Assembly (NCBI GenBank): GCA_947561585.1
Contig: CANNZV010002338.1
Coordinates: 38,828 to 102,827 of the forward strand
Direction of reading: 5' to 3'
From: Caprella mutica
Lineage: Eukaryota > Arthropoda > Malacostraca > Amphipoda > Caprellidae
DNA length: 64,000 nucleotides
Part shown: one piece after another, positions 57,913 to 64,000 of the stretch
How positions within the stretch are numbered: the first letter of the stretch is position 1
Layout of the letters: every line of letters starts with the position of its first letter
Notes under the pieces: generated by a model
Told to the model about the DNA's origin: nothing
The model's database searches: none
The model's input: the letters and a program-made list of their open reading frames with translations, nothing else
Translations under genes and position numbers: made by a program

Positions 57913-58187
57913 TCTATACTAATAATTCCCTTAGTGTGTTTATTTATTTGGTGTCCGCTTTTACACTACGGGTATTAAACATGAAGAATGTAACTATGAT
58001 ACGCACGGGAATATATTGACTTGATATTTAAATTCTTCTGTTTTTCTGTTTTAAATGTTTTTATCTATGAAAAAAGTATCAGTTTATGCAGAAAAATCGA
58101 TTTTATTTTAATTTACTAAAAATAACTTAACAACGGGTGATGAATTACTATTGGAAACCCGTTATTTTTAACGGGCAAATACACTAG
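57913..58187 (+). mobile_element. Non-autonomous Helitron, copy 3 (complete ends)
   Basis: TCTATACTAATAATTCCC at the 5' end; hairpin CCCGTTATTTTTAACGGG at 58158-58175 eight bases before the final CTAG at 58184-58187. The element is flanked by A on the left and T on the right, the Helitron A|T insertion rule, with no target duplication. Shares GGGTATTAAACATGAAGAAT with 31409 and 47674. Confidence 0.92.
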
Positions 58188-58384
58188 TTATGAAATATAC
58201 ACAATAAAGCCAAAGAAATTAAAAGGAAATGAAAGAGTATTTATTCATGAAGGCAAAATCAATTTAAGTTAAACATAATAATTATATTACTCTCTGAATT
58301 GACTGAATATCAAATAATTTGTCTGCCAAGAAATAATTGAATCGAGTCATAACACCGTCTCAATCATGACAGAACTGATTCAAA

Positions 58385-58905
58385 AATCCTTATATTTTAG
58401 GAAAAATCTTATTATTTTAGGAAAAATCCAAATATTTTAGGAAAAATCCGAAAATTTTTAGGAAAAATACAAACATTTTTAGGAAAAATACAAACATTTT
58501 TAGGAAATATCCAAAAAAATTTCGGAAAAATATAAACATTTTTAGGAAATATCCAAAAATATTTAAGAAATATCCAATCATTTTAAAAAAAAATTCAACA
58601 TTTTTAGGAAAAATCCAATCATTTTAGGAAAAATCCAATCATTTTTAGGAAAAATTCAACATTTTCAGGAAAAATCCAAACATTTTTATGAGAAATCCAA
58701 ACATTTTTAGGAAAAATCCAAACATTTTTAGGAAAAATCCAAACATTTTTAGGAAAAATACAAACATTTTTAGGAAATATCCAAAAAAATTTAAGAAATA
58801 TCCAAACATTTTTAGGAAAAATCCAAATATTTTTAGGAAATATCCAAAAAATTTCAAGAAATATCCAAACATTTTTAAAATAAATCCAATCACTTTAACG
58901 AAAAA
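58385..58905 (+). repeat. 21-bp tandem array (about 25 copies)
   Basis: Unit AAACATTTTTAGGAAAAATCC with variants AAATATTTTAGG, AAATACAAAC and AAATATCCAAAAAAATTT. The left part (58385-58640) is more degenerate. Period divisible by three, so 82- and 73-codon frames appear on opposite strands. Confidence 0.95.
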
Positions 58906-60700
58906 TTAGAACATGATAGGCTAATTTTAAGCACTTTTACGAAAATTCGAATTTTTTAGGATAAATATCATACATTTTAAGGCAAACTCAAACATATAAA
59001 AATAAATTTATGACTAACTCAAATAATATAGGACAAATTCAAGCATTTAGGCCCAACTCCCAATTGTTTCCAAATAACAAAGTACATTTTTCCGTAGCCT
59101 CATTTTCTGAGAAGTCATTTGGCTTTCTCTCGATAGACTATCGGTGGTGTGGAAGTAGCCACAATAACGATAATGTTTGAACCATTAACCACCGATTTGG
59201 CCGATAACTGCCACAGCATTCAATAACGTAAAATAGTACAATACTCTTTTTAAAACTATTAACAAGAGGCAAATTTATAAATGAACAATGGGTGCTCTAT
59301 ATTTGAATTGATAAAAGTGAAATTGTTTATTGTAATGCTCATAAAAAATAATCGGACGGAATATGCTAATATAATACTAATAAAAAAGGAAGTTATTGGG
59401 ACAATTAAAATCTCAAAATAAATACAAAATAGCTGTCTACAGTACAATAATAAACTGTACTAAAAACATTGGAAATTTGAAAACATGGTAAAATTGGTTA
59501 AAAAGTTAAAAAAAATTATTTTATACATTTTAAAACATATTCTCTAGCGTTTCTTTAATAAAATATTTTAAATTGTTAGTCCTTTAAGACATATAAGTCC
59601 CCTCTAAAATGATGTATTTTGTAAGGTTTAAATAATTATTGAGTCACAAAAAATGCCTTATACAATTATTATATATTTTGAAACTATTATATACAAAAAA
59701 TCATTAAAATTATTAAAAAATCGTATAAGGCACTAAAAATAAATGTAGATGGAATTATTGTGCATGCAGTTAATTCTGAAAAAAGTTTAAAAACTTACAG
59801 AATCTATAAAATTTAGAACATCCCAAACAACCATGACACATTGTGCCAACATGGGCACTAGATGGTTAGATGGGCAAGAGATGGCAGACTGAAAAGTAGC
59901 CTAGAAATTACATAGGGATAATGTGGTTTTCCATTCTCATGGAATGTTACCCTAGGAGAAGGTTGGTTCAATGTAGCGAATCCATCCCATTGATTTGTCA
60001 TATTGGTCCAAACTTATTGCTATATAGCATATCAACATTATATGGCTGAAACTTGATTAACACATTGGCAACATCTCAGGCCAAGATTGTTTCAACTTAA
60101 CAGCCCATAGTATCACCATGTTGAGACGTTTTGCAAATAACCAAACAGTACCAATACGATTTGGTAAACCTTGGGATATTACAGTCCTGCCTAATTGTTA
60201 CCGGTCTTAAAATGTCAATGAAACGGTATAAAACAATGATCTTCACTCTTCTTTCTGGAAACATATTTTGACATTGGTTGTCTTAAAAAAGGTAGTTTTT
60301 TTAAAGTTACCGATCAAATCTGTTAATAGATGTAGGAATAGTAGAATTTCTCTGTTTTTCTATTCTGACAAGTGGAAGGTTCAAATTATTGCCCCTTGTA
60401 TAATGGCTGTAGGAAAGGATAAAATAAATAAAATATTGTTCTAAAATGTCTACTTAATAAAGAAGTGCTACTCTTAAAACGATAATGAAAAATAATCACA
60501 TACATCATCAAATTTAGGAATCTTAAGTTTAAAATACAGGTTACAAAGTTTTAAAGTTTTTATATCTTTTTACCTTTATAATTTAATTTCTCTTGTTATT
60601 GTATATATGGCCAAAAATTCCCTTCATCTAAAAGGCTTGAAGAATTGATTCAATTTCTTTTTTTTCATTAAAACCCTTTTCCTTATTTTCATATTCCTCA
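58906..60700. other. No gene seen; low-repeat island at about 59050-59220
   Basis: AT-rich, with a balanced stretch at 59050-59220 and another at about 59810-60200. No domain, splice pair or RNA gene recognised. Confidence 0.45.
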
Positions 60701-60906
60701 TAGGGTAAATTACGAATCATCGATCAGTGCTACATCTTCGGTCATATAAGAAAAGAACTGACCGAACACAGTGCTATCTAATACTTTTGCAAACCCGAGT
60801 TTGCAAAAGTATTAGATAACACTGTGTAATAATTATAATTTTTTAAATTGTTTTTTCTTATATAACCGAAGATGTAGCACTGATCAATGACTCGTAACTT
60901 ACCCTA
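60701..60906. mobile_element. Palindromic MITE, core type B, with extended hairpin core
   Basis: Both termini intact (TAGGGTAAATTACGAATCAT / CGTAACTTACCCTA), inner TCGGTCATATAAGAAAAGAA and TTTTTTCTTATATAACCGAA. The core is enlarged to TATCTAATACTTTTGCAAAC, CCGA, then its exact 20-bp reverse complement. Confidence 0.93.
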
Positions 60907-61685
60907 TTTCATTTAAAAATTTCTATATAACATTTCGACGGAATAGATTGTTTGAAAATAGAATGTGCTACCGAATTACTTGTGGTTTTTCATTCAAAAT
61001 GGGTTAGTAGAATAAATAGAACCCTTTAATTCCATTAGTATTGTTTCAAAGTGTGTTTTTTTTTATCTTTAATTCGATCCGTGTTGTTTTATGTGCGGTT
61101 TTTGTTGCCAATTGAAAGTATGTACACAGAAATATGTACACATGTTAGTTCAATATTATTAAAAGAGGTGGAAGTGACTATTTTTATAGATCATGCATTA
61201 AATATAACTTTAATTTGAAGAAGGGGAATTTTTGCTTAATTTAGCCATTCTACTAAAAGTCTACTAAAAATCGTCAAAGAAATTGGCGTCACGAACATAA
61301 AAACTGTGTCATCTGCAAACATGGTGCAAATACAATGAAGTATATTTTTCAGTTTGGCTACAAAGATAATTTTTTAAATATTAATTGAAGAAATCATATT
61401 ATTATTATAACAAATGGTAAAAAAACTTACTACTTAATATAAGTTAAATTCATTTGATACAGATTAGTTAGTGGTTATTTAGATTAGAAAACGTGCTTAT
61501 TCTTCCTTTTGATATCATAAGCTGTTTGATACAATATATGATAATTGACATGCTTTTATCTATTTTATGAAAGGTCAAATCTAAAAACAAAATTTTATCA
61601 TGTACTAAACGAAGATAATTTTTTTTTTCTATATACAAGTATTAAGTAACAAATAGAAGAGTACCGTACATAAACATACGGTAAC
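60907..61685. other. AT-rich spacer, no gene seen
   Basis: No coding or element signal recognised. Confidence 0.5.
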
Positions 61686-61760
61686 GCCCCTCCCCCATCT
61701 TTACTCCCCCCCCTCCTATCTTAACTGCACCCCCTCCCTCTCCCCCATCTTATCTAGCCC
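61686..61760 (+). repeat. C-rich low-complexity tract
   Basis: Runs of C up to nine (CTTTACTCCCCCCCCTCC) with repeating CCCCATCTT words. The complementary strand is G-run-rich and could form a quadruplex. Strongly unlike its AT-rich surroundings. Confidence 0.85.
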
Positions 61761-62011
61761 CATTCGTTGCCATTGAATTAATTTCTTGCAGCGCTAAATT
61801 AACAGCCGGATAAAAATATGGACAGTGTTGAGAATAATAAATGTGCTGCTTATAATATACACTCTTTTATACACAAGGAATATGTGTTGCATGTAACACT
61901 ATTTTAGAACTGGATCACTGTACACTATCTATGAAAAAGTAATACTAAAGGAAAGTGAAGGGACAGTTATTTGAAAATGAAATGATTTGAAATAAATAAG
62001 TTAACATATCG

Positions 62012-62413
62012 CTATACTGGGTAGACGCAGACGATACTAGGTAAAGGTTCAACATAGATTTACTAGGTACATAGCAGACAATACTAGGTAAGTTACCATA
62101 CTATTGCACTAGATACAGAGCAGACTATACTAGGTATTTAGTAGGTAAGTTTTCCTTTCAATGCTCTAGATAGTACACGGCACACTATACTAGGTAAGTT
62201 TTCATTCTTTGCTCTAGATACACGGCAGACTATAGTAGGTGAGTTTTCACTCTGATGCTCTAGATACACGGCAGACTATAGTAGGTAAGTTTTCACTCTA
62301 ATGCTCTAGATACACGGCAGACTATACTGGGTAAGTTTTCACTCTAATGCTCTAGATACACGGCAGACTATACTAGGTAAGTTTTCACTCTAATGCTCTA
62401 GATACACGGCAGG
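62012..62413 (+). repeat. 46-bp tandem array (about 8 copies)
   Basis: Unit GCTCTAGATACACGGCAGAC, TATACTAGGTAAGTTTTCAC, TCTAAT. The first three copies (62012-62180) are diverged; the last five are nearly identical. Each unit carries AGGTAAGT, a donor-splice-like word, repeated by the array. Confidence 0.95.
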
Positions 62414-62751
62414 TTAATCCTCTTACTGCAGCCTCATCTCCAATTTGTTAGAATAATGAGGCTGACGAGTGTCTGCCACAGGATAGTTATCGAGCAATGA
62501 ACTCTAGATATGAAGGATGCTTGTAACGGACTTTATCGTTACTAATTGGCTTATCTGTATTAGCATATATAGCTAACCCTTCGTAAGTAGTGTATGTAGA
62601 GTGATTACTGGTTATTTTAACCCTTCACAACGTACTTTATTAACATTGATTAGTGACTGTTTTAACCCTTAACAACGCACTTGATTAGTAACGTTTCACA
62701 TCTGCTGTAATCATTAAATACACAGCCAATTTATATATATAATTTATTATT
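62414..62751. other. No gene seen
   Basis: Contains two related segments (AACCCTTCACAACGTACTTT and AACCCTTAACAACGCACTTG near 62620-62680). No coding support. Confidence 0.5.
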
Positions 62752-63015
62752 ACTAGTACAGTACCTGATATTGGGTTTAAATTATATTCGAATGCAAGAA
62801 TGTATTATGGATAAACATATTCTGATTAAACATAAAAATTGTCTCAAAAGCCTAAATAAATATTATCAATAATTAATGTCAATGTTATTTCTGGCGCGTG
62901 GCCCCGTAGTCATGATACCTCTACAAATGATTTGTTTCTCCTTTTAATATGTATTTCTTAATAAAATTGTGACACACGGACAGACGGACGGACGCGGCTT
63001 TTTTTATAGTATAGA
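62752..63015 (-). mobile_element. Helitron-like element, copy C
   Basis: On the minus strand it starts TCTATACTATAAAAAAAGCC, GCGTCCGTCCGTCTG, GTGTGTCACAATTTT and ends AGGTACTGTACTAG followed by T. The GACTACGGGGCCACG block parallels GACTACGGGCTACA in copy B. Shorter than copy B by internal deletion. Confidence 0.78.
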
Positions 63016-63394
63016 TATACTCATTCATTGTGCATCTTATCAACAATCGTTGAATATTGTTTGTCATATTAACACTTCACATTTTATTAACAATGATCAC
63101 TTGCTGTATTTTGCTTAAAAAAGAAGAGGGCATTTTAGGAGTCTAGCTTTCGAATAGAGAGATATCTATTCATCATCAGGAATGGAGGTGAAATATCTGT
63201 ACTTATTAATTCACTTTATTACGGACAGACAGACAGACACGCATCATTTATAATAATTTGAACGATAAAAGTTGTTGCTTAATCAGACGATCATTTAACT
63301 TATCAATAAAAATGAACAAGCTAGCATAAAAATTTATACTACAGTTACTGCTTCATCTTTTTAAAATGATAATGTAACAATTGGTTGCAATGTA
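63016..63394. other. No gene seen
   Basis: TTACGGACAGACAGACAGAC at about 63219-63238 may be a further decayed start of the same Helitron-like family. Confidence 0.4.
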
Positions 63395-63686
63395 CACACT
63401 CTGACAAAATTTGATGCACCCAAAGGTAGACTCTTAAGTGCATCAGACTATAGTTTGAATGCACTTAAGTGTCTCAAAGTATCCTTTGCTTAAATGATGA
63501 CAATAATTTCCTCGTTATTTTAACAGACTTATAACTGACACACTAAAGTGCATCGAACTGAGGCACTTTAGTGTCACGCTTCAGACACAAAGTCATAGGG
63601 TTTAAGTGCATCACTGAGAATTGAGTGCATAAATTGAGTGATGCACTTGAGTGCATCAGTGAGAATTGTTTATTTTTCTCAGTGTG
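63395..63686. mobile_element. Candidate MITE with CACACTSWGA ends and GTGCATC repeats
   Basis: CACACTCTGACAAAATTTGA at the left opposes TTATTTTTCTCAGTGTG at the right. Between them, GTGCATCAG / TGATGCAC and ACTAAAGTGCATC / GCACTTTAGTGTC words alternate in both orientations, at least six times. Confidence 0.65.
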
Positions 63687-64000
63687 CTTCAGTTCTTTCT
63701 TATTAGATACTAAAAAGCAAATATCAGGTCAATTTTCTGCAATGTATTACATGTGATACACCGACCAGTGAAGTGCTAACAGTTATCTCATTACAGCGAC
63801 AACTTGACAAGCTTGAACTGATCCTCCGCATTAAAAAAATGAATATTGTTTTTGTATAAGAATTTACTTCTATCAAATCATAAAAATGAATAATTAATTC
63901 AGTATGAATATGAAGTTTGATAATTTCTTTTATCTCCAATATTAATATAGCATCTAAATAAATTGAGTGCGAACGTACAGGAAAGTTCATAAAACACGCT
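63687..64000. other. No gene seen
   Basis: AT-rich. An 88-codon minus-strand frame (63724-63990) has no recognised domain and runs close to the window edge, so an exon continuing outside cannot be excluded. Confidence 0.4.

Noticed and set aside
58645..58909. Frames with MFGFFLK and NIFRKNP repeats
   Set aside because: 21-bp array with a period divisible by three; both strands open.
61686..61760. Telomeric repeat
   Set aside because: No regular TTAGG/CCTAA period; it is an irregular C-rich tract.
1..64000. tRNA, rRNA or snRNA genes
   Set aside because: I looked for T-loop (GGTTCRANTC), A/B-box and rRNA core words on both strands by eye and saw no convincing cloverleaf or conserved rRNA block. 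A covariance-model scan would be decisive.

Overview
This is an AT-rich, eukaryotic, almost gene-free stretch. There are no operons, ribosome binding sites or long open frames outside tandem repeats, and no rRNA or tRNA that I could recognise. Its content is tandem satellite arrays and short non-autonomous DNA transposons, with a few GC-richer low-repeat islands between them. The mix of TA-flanked palindromic MITEs, an 8-bp-target hAT MITE, Helitrons with TCTATACTAATA / CTAG ends and a Penelope-like element points to an arthropod, probably an insect. A planthopper-like hemipteran is my guess, at low confidence. The window is most likely intergenic or a very long intron.

Layout. 1-6 kb: a 32-bp satellite, two hAT MITEs, several TIR MITEs and a 22-bp satellite (4061-4613). 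7.6-9.7 kb: 27/29-bp and 17-bp satellites back to back. 11-21 kb: the densest MITE zone. It includes a 1-kb foldback element inserted inside a Helitron-like element (13851-15215), an hAT MITE inserted inside another MITE (15926-16465), and an element whose inverted ends are themselves tandem arrays (19987-20863). 22-26.3 kb: two inverted copies of a ~465-bp repeat 3.3 kb apart. 29.7-34.6 kb: the 32-bp satellite again in opposite orientation, a second element with tandem-array ends (30403-31276), a Helitron and a 27-bp satellite. 36-45 kb: MITE remnants plus 37-bp and 53-bp satellites. 45-53 kb: nested MITEs, Helitrons and low-repeat islands. 53.3-55.7 kb: a 2.4-kb array of a 35-bp monomer with higher-order structure. 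56.4-57.3 kb: two Penelope 3' ends joined in inverted orientation, carrying the only recognisable protein domain here (a broken GIY-YIG endonuclease). 57.9-63.7 kb: Helitrons, a 21-bp array, MITEs and a 46-bp array.

Summing the intervals listed, tandem arrays occupy roughly a fifth of the window. I support no functional host protein-coding gene. The main biological point is the traffic between transposons and satellites. The 32-bp satellite monomer matches the terminal inverted repeat of a dispersed ~220-bp element, and two other elements have tandem arrays in place of ordinary inverted termini. All family assignments come from reading ends, target duplications and internal homology by eye; no database search was run.
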